Below, piece after piece: positions 26,144 to 37,380 of a stretch of 64,000 nt of DNA. The stretch comes from Peterkaempfera bronchialis (GTDB lineage Bacteria > Actinomycetota > Actinomycetes > Streptomycetales > Streptomycetaceae), in contig NZ_CP031264.1 in the NCBI RefSeq assembly GCF_003258605.2, positions 2,542,001 to 2,606,000 on the forward strand, read 5' to 3'. The notes beneath the pieces were generated by a model. That model saw nothing but the letters and a program-made list of their open reading frames with translations. It ran no database searches and was not told the origin of the DNA. Position 1 is the first letter of the stretch, and every line of letters begins with the position of its first letter. A program made the position numbers and the translations under genes.

Positions 26144-28201
26144 GTGCCACAAGCTGCCCGCAGGCGGCTCTCCCGCATATCCGTGGCGGTATCCGCCTCG
26201 GCCCTGCTCGCGGGATCGCTCGCCCTCGCGGTCCCCGCGAGCGCCACCACCCCGGCCGCCGACCCGACCGGCGCGGCCAGGACACTCACCGGCACCCACC
26301 CGGCCTGGGCCACCGCCTCGGCCGACCGGGGCGCCGCTCCCGACAGCGCCACCGCCACCACCCGCGTCTACCTGGCCGGCCAGGACGCCGAGGGGCTGGC
26401 CGCATACGCCCGCTCCGTCTCGGACCCGGCGTCGTCGCAGTACGGCCGGTACCTCACGCCCGCCCAGGCGCAGGCCCGCTTCGGCTCCTCCGCCGCCCAG
26501 GCGTCGGCGGTGCGGAACTGGCTGGCCGGCAGCGGCCTGAGGGTCGGCCGCACCACCGACCACTACATCGAGGCCACCGGCACCACCGCCGCCCTGGAGC
26601 GGGCCTTCGGCACCAGCATCCACACCTACCGCACCAGCCAGGGCACCCACCGCGCCCCGGCCGCCGACGCGGTCGTCCCGGCCTCGGTCGCCGACGCGGT
26701 GCTCGGCGTCACCGGCCTCAGCGACGTGGTGCGCAAGGCCAGCTCGCGCGCGGTCCCGGTGGACCGCGGCAGGAGGCCGGCCTCCGCCTTCGCCGCCGCC
26801 ACCGCGCCGGACAAGGCCCCGCCGACCCTGCCGACCGAGCCCATCTGCTCGGAGAGCTACGGCCAGATCACCGCGTACGGCGCACCCAAGGGGTACGAGA
26901 AGGACGAGCCGTTCGCGCCCTGCTCGTACGCGCCCAAGCAGCTGCGCGAGGCGTACGGCGTCACCAGCAGCGGGCTGACCGGCAAGGGCGCCCGGGTCGC
27001 GGTGATCGACGCCTATGGGCTGTCGACCATGGAGAGGGACGCCAACCGGTTCGCCGTCGCGCACGGCGACAAGGCGTTCCGCAAGGGCCAGTACACCGAG
27101 TATGTGACGCCCGGTCAGTGGCGGTACGAGGACGAGTGCGGCGGCGCCGACGGCTGGGCCGGCGAGGAGGCGCTGGACGTGGAGATGGTCCACGGCCTGG
27201 CGCCGGACGCCCAGGTGGTCTACGTCGGCGGCAACTCCTGCTCCGACGACGACCTGTACGACGCCATGGCGAAGGTCGTCGACGAGCACCTGGCCGATGT
27301 GGTCAGCAACTCGTGGGGCGAGATCATGCACTCCACCGAGGGCGACATCGACCCGGCCGTGGTCAGGGCCGACGAGCACATCCTGATGCTGGGCGCCGTG
27401 GAGGGCATCGGCTTCAACTTCTCCAGCGGTGACTGCGGCAACGACGCGCCGGCCGCGGCCGCCACCGGGGCCAACTGCGACCCGACCACCTCCCGGGCGC
27501 AGACCGAGTGGCCGGCCTCCTCGGTCTGGGCCACCGCCGTCGGCGGCACCGCGCTGGGCATCTCCTCCAAGAGCGGCCGGTACGGCTTCGAGACCAACAT
27601 GGGCGACCTGCGCTCGGTCCTCTCCGACGACCAGAAGAGCTGGAACCCCTACCCGGGCCGGTTCTACTTCGGCGGCGGCGGCGGGACCAGCGAGGACTTC
27701 GCCCAGCCGTGGTACCAGCGGGGCGTGGTGCCCACGTCGGTCTCCACGACCCTGATGAACGGGTCCAGGGCCGCCAGGCCGATGCGCACCATCCCGGACA
27801 TCGCGATGAACGGCGACCTGGTGACCTCGGTGCTGGTCGGCTTCACCGACGGAGGGGAGTACAGCGAGGGCGGCTACGGCGGCACCTCGGTCTCCGCGCC
27901 GGAGTACGCGGGCCTGCTGGCCGACGCCATCCAGGCGCGGCACGGCCGGGCCATCGGCTTCGCCAACCCGGGCATCTACGACCGGGCCGGGACCTCGGCG
28001 TACAACGACGTCAACGACGCCAAGGTGAACGTCAAGCTCGGCAATGTGCTGGACCTCGGCGTGGTCGACGGCTCGCTGCGGGTGCGGCTCTACAAGATCG
28101 GCCAGGACTACGGCCTCAAGGCCACCCGGGGCTATGACACCGCCACCGGTGTCGGCTCCCCGGCGCGGGACTACCTGCGGTCCTACCAGAACGGCCGCTG
28201 A
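26144..28201 (+). CDS. Secreted sedolisin (S53) protease
   Basis: 685 residues from the GTG at 26144 with a GGGGGA site upstream. Signal peptide about 1-34 (ends VPASA). The pro-domain (about 65-200) contains SQYGRYLTPAQAQARFG. The catalytic domain holds Glu341 and Asp345 in GEEALDVEMVHG, SSGDCG, and the nucleophile Ser582 in GGTSVSAPEYAG, a complete kumamolisin-type Glu-Asp-Ser site. These enzymes are pepstatin-insensitive acid proteases that mature by removing their own pro-domain. A perfect terminator follows. Confidence 0.93.
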   Translation: MPQAARRRLSRISVAVSASALLAGSLALAVPASATTPAADPTGAARTLTGTHPAWATASADRGAAPDSATATTRVYLAGQDAEGLAAYARSVSDPASSQYGRYLTPAQAQARFGSSAAQASAVRNWLAGSGLRVGRTTDHYIEATGTTAALERAFGTSIHTYRTSQGTHRAPAADAVVPASVADAVLGVTGLSDVVRKASSRAVPVDRGRRPASAFAAATAPDKAPPTLPTEPICSESYGQITAYGAPKGYEKDEPFAPCSYAPKQLREAYGVTSSGLTGKGARVAVIDAYGLSTMERDANRFAVAHGDKAFRKGQYTEYVTPGQWRYEDECGGADGWAGEEALDVEMVHGLAPDAQVVYVGGNSCSDDDLYDAMAKVVDEHLADVVSNSWGEIMHSTEGDIDPAVVRADEHILMLGAVEGIGFNFSSGDCGNDAPAAAATGANCDPTTSRAQTEWPASSVWATAVGGTALGISSKSGRYGFETNMGDLRSVLSDDQKSWNPYPGRFYFGGGGGTSEDFAQPWYQRGVVPTSVSTTLMNGSRAARPMRTIPDIAMNGDLVTSVLVGFTDGGEYSEGGYGGTSVSAPEYAGLLADAIQARHGRAIGFANPGIYDRAGTSAYNDVNDAKVNVKLGNVLDLGVVDGSLRVRLYKIGQDYGLKATRGYDTATGVGSPARDYLRSYQNGR

Positions 28202-28220
28202 AGCCGACGCCGACGCGGTA

Positions 28221-28257
28221 CCGAGGGCCCGGGGTCGCCGCGACCCCGGGCCCTCGG
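28221..28257. terminator. Perfect 17-bp terminator hairpin
   Basis: 28221-28237 pairs with 28241-28257 around a CCG loop, between the convergent protease and mutase genes. Confidence 0.9.
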
Positions 28258-28280
28258 GCTGCCCCGGCCGCCGGGCAGGG

Positions 28281-29858
<1,578 letters not shown>

Positions 29859-29982
29859 GGGGTTCCTCCGCTCCGCTTCGCGGCGCCGCGCACTCTGCCA
29901 TGGTGCCCCGCCCGGGTCGCATTCGCAGCAGGGGCTGTCCGCCGGGCTGCGATGATCGTCGGCGGGGTGCACCAGTCGGGGT

Positions 29983-30010
29983 GCACAAGTGAAGAGGCAC
30001 AAGTAAAGAG
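29983..30010 (+). repeat. Two 14-bp direct repeats before the SDR gene
   Basis: GCACAAGTGAAGAG and GCACAAGTAAAGAG lie end to end, 21 bp before the SDR start. Purine-rich direct repeats here could be a regulator site or a duplicated ribosome-site region. Confidence 0.6.
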
Positions 30011-30031
30011 GAAGAGAAAGGGGAGCGGCAG

Positions 30032-30787
30032 ATGACCGAGCAGAAGGTGGCGGTGGTCACCGGCGCCAGCAGCGGGATCGGCGCGGCCACCGCGCGCGGG
30101 CTGGCGGCGGCGGGTTTCCGGGTGGTGCTGGCGGCGCGGCGCGGGGACCGGATCGAGGCGCTGGCCAAGGAGGTCGGCGGTGTCGCCCGGGTGCTGGATG
30201 TCACCGACCGGGCGGCGGTGGACGCCTTCGCGGCGTCGCTGGACCGGGTGGATGTGCTGGTGAACAACGCCGGCGGCGCCCTCGGCGCGGAGTCGGTGGA
30301 GGAATCCGACCCGGCCGACTGGCTGGCGATGTACCAGGTGAACGTCCTGGGCGTGCTGCATGTCACCCAGGCGCTGCTGCCGGCGCTGCGGGCGAGCGGC
30401 GACGGCACCATCCTGGTGCTCTCCTCCACGGCGGGCTTCATCGCGTACGAGGGCGGCGGCGGCTATGTGGCGGCCAAGCACGGGACGCATGCGCTGGCGG
30501 CGACGCTGCGGCTGGAACTGTGCGGTGAGCCGATCCGGGTGATCGAGATCGCGCCGGGCATGGTGCGCACCGAGGGGTTCGCGGTCACCCGCTTCCGGGG
30601 GGACGAGCAGAAGGCGGCGGCGGTGTACGCGGGGGTGGCCGAACCGCTCACCGCCGAGGATGTGGCGGACACCGTGGTCTGGGCGGTGACCCGGCCGTCG
30701 CATGTCAATGTCGACCTGCTGGTGGTGCGGCCCCGGGCGCAGGCCGCCCAGCACAAGGTGCACCGCGAGAGCACCCCGAATGAGTGA
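30032..30787 (+). CDS. Short-chain dehydrogenase/reductase
   Basis: 251 residues, ATG start. Classical SDR marks: TGASSGIG (10-17) for NAD(P), NNAGG (78-82), catalytic Ser in LVLSSTAG and Tyr145/Lys149 in GYVAAK. Arg residues after the first beta strand (AARRGDR) suggest NADP. It resembles YdfG-type serine or 3-hydroxy acid dehydrogenases. It is divergent from the mutase gene; a functional link is only possible. Confidence 0.88.
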   Translation: MTEQKVAVVTGASSGIGAATARGLAAAGFRVVLAARRGDRIEALAKEVGGVARVLDVTDRAAVDAFAASLDRVDVLVNNAGGALGAESVEESDPADWLAMYQVNVLGVLHVTQALLPALRASGDGTILVLSSTAGFIAYEGGGGYVAAKHGTHALAATLRLELCGEPIRVIEIAPGMVRTEGFAVTRFRGDEQKAAAVYAGVAEPLTAEDVADTVVWAVTRPSHVNVDLLVVRPRAQAAQHKVHRESTPNE

Positions 30788-30918
30788 ATACGTCTCGACT
30801 TGATACCCGGATCGGGTGAATTCCCGGATCCATGGCGCGGGCGTCCGAGCCGGGCACTACCTTGGTGCCGGGACCTCCCCGCGCTGATGCGGGGGCCGTT
30901 TTCCGTCCTCCGTTTGCC

Positions 30919-31539
30919 GTGCCCTCACAGCTAGCCTCAGCGCAGCCCTCCCCTGCCGTACCGCTCGGGAGGGGCCCTTCCCCCTCCGAGGAGGACCCGC
31001 TGCCCAGCGACATTCCGGCGCAACGGCTGTCGGCCCAGGTCCCGGTGGGTCTCCGCCGGTTCAACGAAGCCGACCACGGCGCCGCCGAGGAGGCACTGCT
31101 CGCCTGCTGCGGAAGCCGCCGCTGGGCCCTGCGCCTGGCCGCCCACCGCCCGTACCCCGATGTGGAGTCGCTGCTGGCCGCCGCCAGCGAGGCATCGTAC
31201 GACCTGCGCCCCGCCGATCTGGCGGAGGCGCTGGCCGACGAGAGCTGGATGCCGCAGCCGCTGCTCGGCATGCGCGCCCCGGGCAGCCAGGCGGCGCACA
31301 CCGCGCTGCGCGCCGCCCATGCCGCGTACGAGGCGCGCTTCGGCCATGTCTTCGTGGTCTGCCTGGAGTCGTGCCCGCCGGAGGAGATGCTGGACACCGT
31401 GCTGACCTCCATCCGGGCCCGGCTCGCCCACGACCCGGACGAGGAGCGGCTGATCGCCTCGGAGGAGCTGCGGCGGATCGCGATCAGCCGCCTGGTCCAC
31501 CTGGTCGCCACCCACTCCGGCGCGGGGGCGCGCGCCTGA
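30919..31539 (+). CDS. OHCU decarboxylase (urate pathway)
   Basis: 206 residues from the GTG at 30919. The domain runs from about residue 38: GLRRFNEADHGAAEEALLACC, YPDVESLLAAA, and the C-terminal FVVCLESCPPEEMLDTV. 2-oxo-4-hydroxy-4-carboxy-5-ureidoimidazoline decarboxylase forms S-allantoin in purine breakdown. Family length is about 170, so the first 30 residues look superfluous; a CTG at 31000 with GAGGAGG five bases upstream would give 179 residues and may be the true start. Confidence 0.75.
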   Translation: MPSQLASAQPSPAVPLGRGPSPSEEDPLPSDIPAQRLSAQVPVGLRRFNEADHGAAEEALLACCGSRRWALRLAAHRPYPDVESLLAAASEASYDLRPADLAEALADESWMPQPLLGMRAPGSQAAHTALRAAHAAYEARFGHVFVVCLESCPPEEMLDTVLTSIRARLAHDPDEERLIASEELRRIAISRLVHLVATHSGAGARA

Positions 31540-31711
31540 CCGCCGAGCACCCGATTAGCCCGGCAGTGGCTGATTGATCACACTGCGGGACCCCGACGGG
31601 TTCCAGCCATCGCCGCGTCGCTACGATGGCACCGGCCGGTGGACCGTACCCGGCCGGGCTGACCGACACCGAAGCCGGCCGAGCCCCGATCCCGCTTCCG
31701 GAGGGTTTTCC

Positions 31712-32092
31712 GTGCCGGCTGGAACGCTGTACCGCGGCCGGGAAGGCATGTGGTCGTGGGTGGCTCATCGAGTCACCGGCGTACTCATCTTCTTCTTCCT
31801 GTTCGCCCACGTTCTCGATACAGCGCTCGTCCGCGTCTCTCCCGAGGCGTACGACCGCGTCATCTCGACCTACAAGACCTGGCCCGTGAACCTGATGGAG
31901 TACGGCCTGGTCGCCGCCATCCTGTTCCACGCCCTGAACGGCCTTCGGGTCATCGCCGTGGACTTCTGGTCCAAGGGCACCCGCTACCAGCGGCAGATGC
32001 TGTGGAGCGTCGTCGGTATCTGGGTCGTGCTGATGGCCGGGGCCTTCTACCCGGTGCTCCAGCACACCCTGACCACCTGGTTCGGGAAGTGA
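31712..32092 (+). CDS. sdhC: Succinate dehydrogenase cytochrome b subunit
   Basis: 126 residues from the GTG at 31712 with GGAGGG at 31700-31705. Three membrane segments; the heme/quinone signature is SWVAHRVTGVLIFFFLFAH, and HALNGLRVI carries a second His. It anchors SdhAB to the membrane and passes electrons to menaquinone. First gene of sdhCDAB. Confidence 0.93.
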   Translation: MPAGTLYRGREGMWSWVAHRVTGVLIFFFLFAHVLDTALVRVSPEAYDRVISTYKTWPVNLMEYGLVAAILFHALNGLRVIAVDFWSKGTRYQRQMLWSVVGIWVVLMAGAFYPVLQHTLTTWFGK

Positions 32093-32098
32093 TGCGCG

Positions 32099-32584
32099 AT
32101 GTCGACTGCTGAGACCTCCCCGGTGGAGCTCGTCTCCTCCTCCCAGCCGCACACCGGCTCGGGCCTGGGCGCCGAGAACGGCTATGTCATCGAGCCGCCG
32201 CGCACCCGCACCGCCAGGACCCCGCGCGCCACCCGTGGCAACTTCGAGATGTGGGCATGGCTCTTCATGCGCCTCTCGGGTGTCGTGCTGGTCGTGCTGG
32301 TCCTCGGCCACCTGGTGATCCAGCTGGTCGTGGACGGCGGCGTGTCCAAGATCGGCTTCGCCTTTGTGGCCGGCCGCTGGGCCTCGCCGTTCTGGCAGGT
32401 CTGGGACCTGCTGATGCTCTGGCTGGCCATGCTGCACGGCGCCAACGGCCTGCGTACCGTGGTCAATGACTACGCGGAGCGGGACACCACCCGTTTCTGG
32501 CTGAAGACGCTGCTGCTGGTGGCGACCGTCTTCACCGTGCTGCTCGGCACGCTGGTGATCTTCACCTTCGACCCGAACATCTAA
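32099..32584 (+). CDS. sdhD: Succinate dehydrogenase membrane anchor subunit
   Basis: 161 residues, ATG six bases after sdhC. After a 50-residue soluble N-terminus come three membrane segments, including FMRLSGVVLVVLVLGHLVIQ and LLMLWLAMLHGANGLR with the conserved His. Partner of SdhC in complex II. Confidence 0.92.
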   Translation: MSTAETSPVELVSSSQPHTGSGLGAENGYVIEPPRTRTARTPRATRGNFEMWAWLFMRLSGVVLVVLVLGHLVIQLVVDGGVSKIGFAFVAGRWASPFWQVWDLLMLWLAMLHGANGLRTVVNDYAERDTTRFWLKTLLLVATVFTVLLGTLVIFTFDPNI

Positions 32585-32616
32585 AGCGGCAGCAGACGAG
32601 GCGAACGAGAACCCCC

Positions 32617-34359
32617 ATGCAGATCCACAAGTACGACACCGTCATCGTCGGCGCGGGCGGCGCCGGCATGCGCGCCGCCATCGAGTCGACGCAGCGCAGC
32701 CGCACCGCCGTGCTGACCAAGCTCTACCCCACCCGGTCCCACACCGGCGCGGCCCAGGGCGGCATGTGCGCCGCCCTCGCCAACGTCGAGGAGGACAACT
32801 GGGAGTGGCACACCTTCGACACGGTCAAGGGCGGTGACTACCTGGTCGACCAGGACGCCGCCGAGATCATGTGCAAGGAGGCCATCGACGCCGTCCTCGA
32901 CCTGGAGAAGATGGGCCTGCCCTTCTCCCGCACCCCCGAGGGCCGCATCGACCAGCGCCGCTTCGGCGGCCACACCCGAAACCACGGCGAGGCGGCCGTC
33001 CGCCGCTCCTGCTACGCCGCGGACCGCACCGGCCACATGATCCTGCAGACGCTGTTCCAGAACTGCGTCAAGCACGGCGTGGAGTTCTTCAACGAGTTCT
33101 ACGTGCTGGACCTGCTGCTCAACGAGGGCCGCACCGCCGGTGTGGTCGCCTATGAGCTGGCCACCGGCGAGATCCACGTCTTCCAGGCCAAGAGCGTCGT
33201 CTTCGCCTCCGGCGGCAACGGCAAGTTCTTCAAGGTCACCTCCAACGCCCACACCCTGACCGGTGACGGCCAGGCCGCCGTCTACCGGCGCGGGCTGCCG
33301 CTGGAGGACATGGAGTTCTTCCAGTTCCACCCGACCGGCATCTGGCGGATGGGCATCCTGCTCACCGAGGGCGCCCGCGGTGAGGGCGGCATCCTGCGCA
33401 ACAAGGACGGCGAGCGCTTCATGGAGCGCTACGCGCCGACCATCAAGGACCTCGCCCCGCGTGACATGGTCTCCCGCGCGATCTACACCGAGATCCGCGA
33501 GGGCCGTGGCTGCGGCCCCGACGGCGACCATGTCTACCTGGACCTCACCCACCTGCCGCCGGAGCAGCTGGACGCCAAGCTGCCGGACATCACCGAGTTC
33601 GCGCGGACCTACCTCGGCATCGAGCCCTACACGGACCCGATCCCGATCCAGCCCACCGCGCACTACGAGATGGGCGGCATCCCGACCAACGTCGAGGGCG
33701 AGGTGCTGCGCAACAACACCGACATCGTCCCCGGCCTCTACGCGGCCGGCGAGGTCGCCTGCGTCTCGGTGCACGGCGCCAACCGGCTCGGTACCAACTC
33801 GCTGCTGGACATCAACGTCTTCGGCCGCCGGGCCGGCATCGCCGCCGCCGAGTACGCCCACGCCAACGACTGGACCGAGCTGCCGGAGAACCCGGCCGCC
33901 CTGGTCGAGGAGCTGCTGGAGAACCTGCGTACCAGCGACGGGACCGAGTCGATCGCGCAGATCCGCAAGGAGATGCAGGAGACCATGGACGCCAACGCCA
34001 TGGTCTACCGCACCGAGACCACCCTGAAGCAGGCGGTCGCCGACCTCGCCGCCCTCAAGGAGCGTTACAAGAACGTCTCCGTGCAGGACAAGGGCAAGCG
34101 GTACAACACCGACCTGCTGGAGGCCGTGGAGCTGGGCAACCTGCTCGACCTGGCCGAGGTGCTGGCCATCTCCGCGCTGGCCCGCAACGAGTCGCGCGGC
34201 GGTCACTACCGCGAGGACTACCCCACCCGCGACGACGTCAACTTCATGCGCCACACCATGGCGTACCGCGAGGTCGACGCGGACGGGAAGGCATCGATCC
34301 GCCTGGACTACAAGCCGGTCGTGCAGACCCGCTACCAGCCGATGGAGCGTAAGTACTGA
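32617..34359 (+). CDS. sdhA: Succinate dehydrogenase flavoprotein subunit
   Basis: 580 residues. FAD-binding DTVIVGAGGAGMRAA, the flavinylation site in TRSHTGAAQGG, the active-site FGGHTRNHGEAAVRR and HPTGI are all present. It oxidises succinate to fumarate. Its TGA overlaps the sdhB ATG by 1 bp (TGATG). Confidence 0.97.
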   Translation: MQIHKYDTVIVGAGGAGMRAAIESTQRSRTAVLTKLYPTRSHTGAAQGGMCAALANVEEDNWEWHTFDTVKGGDYLVDQDAAEIMCKEAIDAVLDLEKMGLPFSRTPEGRIDQRRFGGHTRNHGEAAVRRSCYAADRTGHMILQTLFQNCVKHGVEFFNEFYVLDLLLNEGRTAGVVAYELATGEIHVFQAKSVVFASGGNGKFFKVTSNAHTLTGDGQAAVYRRGLPLEDMEFFQFHPTGIWRMGILLTEGARGEGGILRNKDGERFMERYAPTIKDLAPRDMVSRAIYTEIREGRGCGPDGDHVYLDLTHLPPEQLDAKLPDITEFARTYLGIEPYTDPIPIQPTAHYEMGGIPTNVEGEVLRNNTDIVPGLYAAGEVACVSVHGANRLGTNSLLDINVFGRRAGIAAAEYAHANDWTELPENPAALVEELLENLRTSDGTESIAQIRKEMQETMDANAMVYRTETTLKQAVADLAALKERYKNVSVQDKGKRYNTDLLEAVELGNLLDLAEVLAISALARNESRGGHYREDYPTRDDVNFMRHTMAYREVDADGKASIRLDYKPVVQTRYQPMERKY

Positions 34360-35141
34360 TGAGCACCCCCACCGTTCAGGACGCCGCCCCCCACTCGGCC
34401 GCCCTCGACGCCGCCGAGACCGGGGCGTCCGCCCTGATCCAGATCACCCTGCGCATCCGCCGGTTCAACCCGGAGGAGCACCCGGAGCCGGTGTGGGTGG
34501 ACTACGAGCTGATGGCCGACCCCAAGGAGCGCGTCCTGGACGCCCTCCACAAGGTCAAGTGGGAGCAGGACGGCACGCTCACCTTCCGCCGCTCCTGCGC
34601 GCACGGCATCTGCGGCTCCGACGCCATGCGCATCAACGGCCGCAACCGGCTGGCCTGCAAGACGCTCATCAAGGACGTCAACCCGGAGAAGCCCATCACG
34701 GTCGAGGCCATCAAGGGCCTCACGGTCCTCAAGGACCTGATCGTGGACATGGACCCCTTCTTCCAGGCGTACAAGGACGTCATGCCGTTCCTCATCACCA
34801 AGGGGAACGACCCGACCCGTGAGCGCCTCCAGTCCCAGGCGGACCGGGAGCGGTTCGACGACACCACCAAGTGCATCCTCTGCGCCGCGTGCACGTCGTC
34901 CTGCCCGGTCTTCTGGAACGACGGCCAGTACTTCGGCCCGGCGGCGATCGTCAACGCCCACCGCTTCATCTTCGACTCGCGCGACGAGGGCGGCGAGCAG
35001 CGGCTGGAGGTCCTCAACGACCGCGAGGGCGTGTGGCGCTGCCGCACCACCTTCAACTGCACCGAGGCGTGCCCCCGTGGCATCGAGGTGACCAAGGCGA
35101 TCCAGGAGGTCAAGCGGGCGCTGGTGACGCGGCGCTTCTGA
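34359..35141 (+). CDS. sdhB: Succinate dehydrogenase iron-sulfur subunit
   Basis: 260 residues. The [2Fe-2S] cysteines are in SCAHGICGSDAM, and the [4Fe-4S]/[3Fe-4S] cysteines in CILCAACTSSCPV and CTEACPRGI. It carries electrons from FAD to quinone. It ends the operon and is followed by a strong terminator. Confidence 0.97.
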   Translation: MSTPTVQDAAPHSAALDAAETGASALIQITLRIRRFNPEEHPEPVWVDYELMADPKERVLDALHKVKWEQDGTLTFRRSCAHGICGSDAMRINGRNRLACKTLIKDVNPEKPITVEAIKGLTVLKDLIVDMDPFFQAYKDVMPFLITKGNDPTRERLQSQADRERFDDTTKCILCAACTSSCPVFWNDGQYFGPAAIVNAHRFIFDSRDEGGEQRLEVLNDREGVWRCRTTFNCTEACPRGIEVTKAIQEVKRALVTRRF

Positions 35142-35157
35142 CCCCCCCGCAGCGGTG

Positions 35158-35192
35158 AAGGGGCGGACCCGGGCTTCCCGGGTCCGCCCCTT
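35158..35192. terminator. Terminator of the sdh operon
   Basis: Perfect 16-bp stem (35158-35173 with 35177-35192) around a CTT loop, 16 bp after sdhB, between convergent genes. Confidence 0.92.
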
Positions 35193-35202
35193 CCGCATCC
35201 CT

Positions 35203-35229
35203 GGGATACCCGGGATACCCGGGATACCC
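35203..35229. repeat. Three tandem GGGATACCC units
   Basis: The 9-bp palindromic-like unit GGGATACCC occurs three times without spacing, directly after the sdh terminator and before the stop of the convergent glycosyltransferase gene. Confidence 0.85.
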
Positions 35230-35244
35230 GGGCCCGGGCCGGTG

Positions 35245-36836
35245 TCAGCGGCGGACCCAGAGCTGCACCCGGAAGCCTCGGACGGCGGTCCGCCCGGCCT
35301 CCCGGTAGCGGGTGTGCAGCACCCGCAGCACCTCCTGCTCCGGCGCCTGGACGGCGGTGTGCCTGCCCAGGCCGTCGAGCAGCCAGACCCGGGCGTAGCC
35401 GAGCAGCAGCCCCTGGATCCGCCGCACCGGGACCTGGCGGCCGGAGAGGGTGCCGGAGGCTGCGGGGGTCTCGGACCGCAGCACATCCACCGTGCCCCGG
35501 AAGGCATCCGGGTAGACGTCCTCGACGGGGCGCCGGGCGGCCGGGACGAAGACCACCCCGTCACCGGGGCGGGCGCCCAGGCGCAGCGCGTCCGCAGCGG
35601 CGCGGAAGTCGTCGACGCGGGCGCGCGAGGTCCGCTCGATCCGCTGCCGGTGCGCCTCCAGGGTGAGCACCCCGCCGGCCAGCCCCACCCCGAGCAGCGC
35701 GACGGCCGCGGTGGCGGCGGCCGGGCCCGGCACCCGTACGGACCGGGAGAGGCCGACCGCCAGGCGGCCGGCGGCGCGGGCGGCCGTGTCCAGCCCGGCG
35801 GCGGCGAGCAGCACCAGCCCGGGGAGGCTGTAGAGGACGTACCGGTCGTAGTAGAGCGGGGTGGCCAGCGACGCGGTCATCAGCAGCGCGGGCGGCACCA
35901 CCAGCCAGGGCAGGGCGAGGGCGCGCAGCGCCACCGGGCCGCCCGGCCGCCGCACCGGCAGCGCCAGGCCGAGGGCGGCGAGCACCAGGACCACGGCGGT
36001 CACGGTCCCGGTGGGTCCGGCGAAGTCGGTCAGCAGGGCCAGGGGGGTCTTCCCGGTGACCGGCGGCAGCCAGTCCACCTGCGCGGACTGGGTGGCGGAG
36101 AAGAGGGCCAGCGGCGCGGCGCAGAGTGCGGCCGAGGCCGCCGAGGCGACCCAGCCGCGCCGGACCCGCCGGGCGGCGGGCCCGCGCGCGGTCAGCACGG
36201 CCGCGCCATGCGCGGCCAGCACCAGCAGGGCGAAGAGGTGCAGCAGTCCGACCAGCAGCACGGCCGCCGCATAGCCGGCCCAGCGCCGGGGGGTAGGGCG
36301 CTCCCAGGCCCGCAGCAGCAGCGCCGTCGCGATCACCACCCCGGCGGTGACCAGCGCATAGGACCGTCCCTCCTGGGCGTACTTGGAGGCGAACGGGGTG
36401 ACCGCGAGCAGCAGTCCGGCGGTGAGTCCCACGGCGGGGCCGGCCAGTCGGCGGCCGATCACCGCCACTCCCCGGCGGCCACCGCCATGGCCGCCACCGA
36501 CGGCAGCCGGAGCACGGCGAGGCTTGCCCCGAAGAGCAGGAAGACGCCGTGCATCAGCAGGTAGTAGAGGCCGTGCACGGCGTCGACATGGTGCAGCAGC
36601 TGCCCGATCCGGCCCCAGCCGCGCAGGGCCACCTGGTAGGTGGCCACCTCGTCCCGCCAGGGGCCCCGGGCGTCCAGCCGCCAGAGGCCGAGGGCCGTCA
36701 TCGCGGCGGCGGGTAACAGCGGGACGGCGAGGCCGAGCCGGTGGGCCGCCCACCGGGGGCGGGCCGGGCCGTCCCCGGCGGCCGGAGTGCGGGCGGCCGG
36801 CGGGGGGCCGGGGGTGCGGGTGCCAGCTGTGGTCAC
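35245..36836 (-). pseudogene. GT39-like membrane glycosyltransferase, single frameshift
   Basis: Starting at the GTG at 36836 the protein has WRDEVATYQVALRGWG and LHHVDAVHGLYYLLMH, typical of actinobacterial mannosyltransferase-like GT39 proteins with the catalytic Asp/Glu loop. At 36470-36473 (CCCC on the + strand) the frame is lost; the next frame continues with VAVIGRRLAGP, TPFASKYAQEGRSYALV and about nine membrane segments down to 35245. One extra base would restore about 530 residues. The whole fold is otherwise intact, so this is a recent mutation or a read error. Confidence 0.82.
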
Positions 36837-36968
36837 GGGGTCCTCGGTGCACGGCGAGTGGGCGGCAGGTGGGTCTCCACCTCGGCGACATACCCGGCCC
36901 GCCGATCGGCTGCCCCCGGAGGGCCACCGCTGACGGCTACCCCTCCGGTGGCGTCGGCCGCTGACCGG

Positions 36969-37235
36969 TCAACGCGGCAGGCCCGGCAGCTTCTGCCGGC
37001 GGGAGCCCCGCAGGCCGCGCAGTCCTACCAGTCCTACCAACGTGCCGAGCACAAAGGAGGTGACGGCCAGTGCGAGGTGGATCCAGAAGAAGGCGGTGGG
37101 CTGCCCGTGGTCGCCGCCGGTGAACGCCTGACCTCCGGAGTCCTTCCAGAGGTTCTTCACAAAGGTCGTCCAGATGATCCAGCTCCAGACGCCGAAGGCG
37201 GCCAGGAACCAGGAGGTGCGGCGGCTGAGCTTCAT
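36969..37235 (-). CDS. SCO4848-family small membrane protein
   Basis: 88 residues with two membrane segments (SWFLAAFGVWSWIIWTTFV and FFWIHLALAVTSFVLGTLVG). It matches, as recalled, the actinobacterial SCO4848 family, which in S. coelicolor also sits next to a D-Ala-D-Ala carboxypeptidase gene, as here. Function unknown; location suggests an envelope role. Confidence 0.8.
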   Translation of the reverse strand: MKLSRRTSWFLAAFGVWSWIIWTTFVKNLWKDSGGQAFTGGDHGQPTAFFWIHLALAVTSFVLGTLVGLVGLRGLRGSRRQKLPGLPR

Positions 37236-37380
37236 CGGTCACGTCCTCGGCGTGCGGCAGATGGCACTGTCCAGTATGGGCGGTTGTGCCCTGCGCCCGA
37301 CACGCAGGTCCGCTGCGGCGAACGGGGGACGCTCGGGCTCTGGTTGACGACCTCGGTGCGACGGCGGGTACGGTCACCGG

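Noticed and set aside
29938-30010. tRNA-like or attachment site in the mutase/SDR spacer
   Set aside because: Only two 14-bp direct repeats are present; no cloverleaf and no second copy elsewhere.
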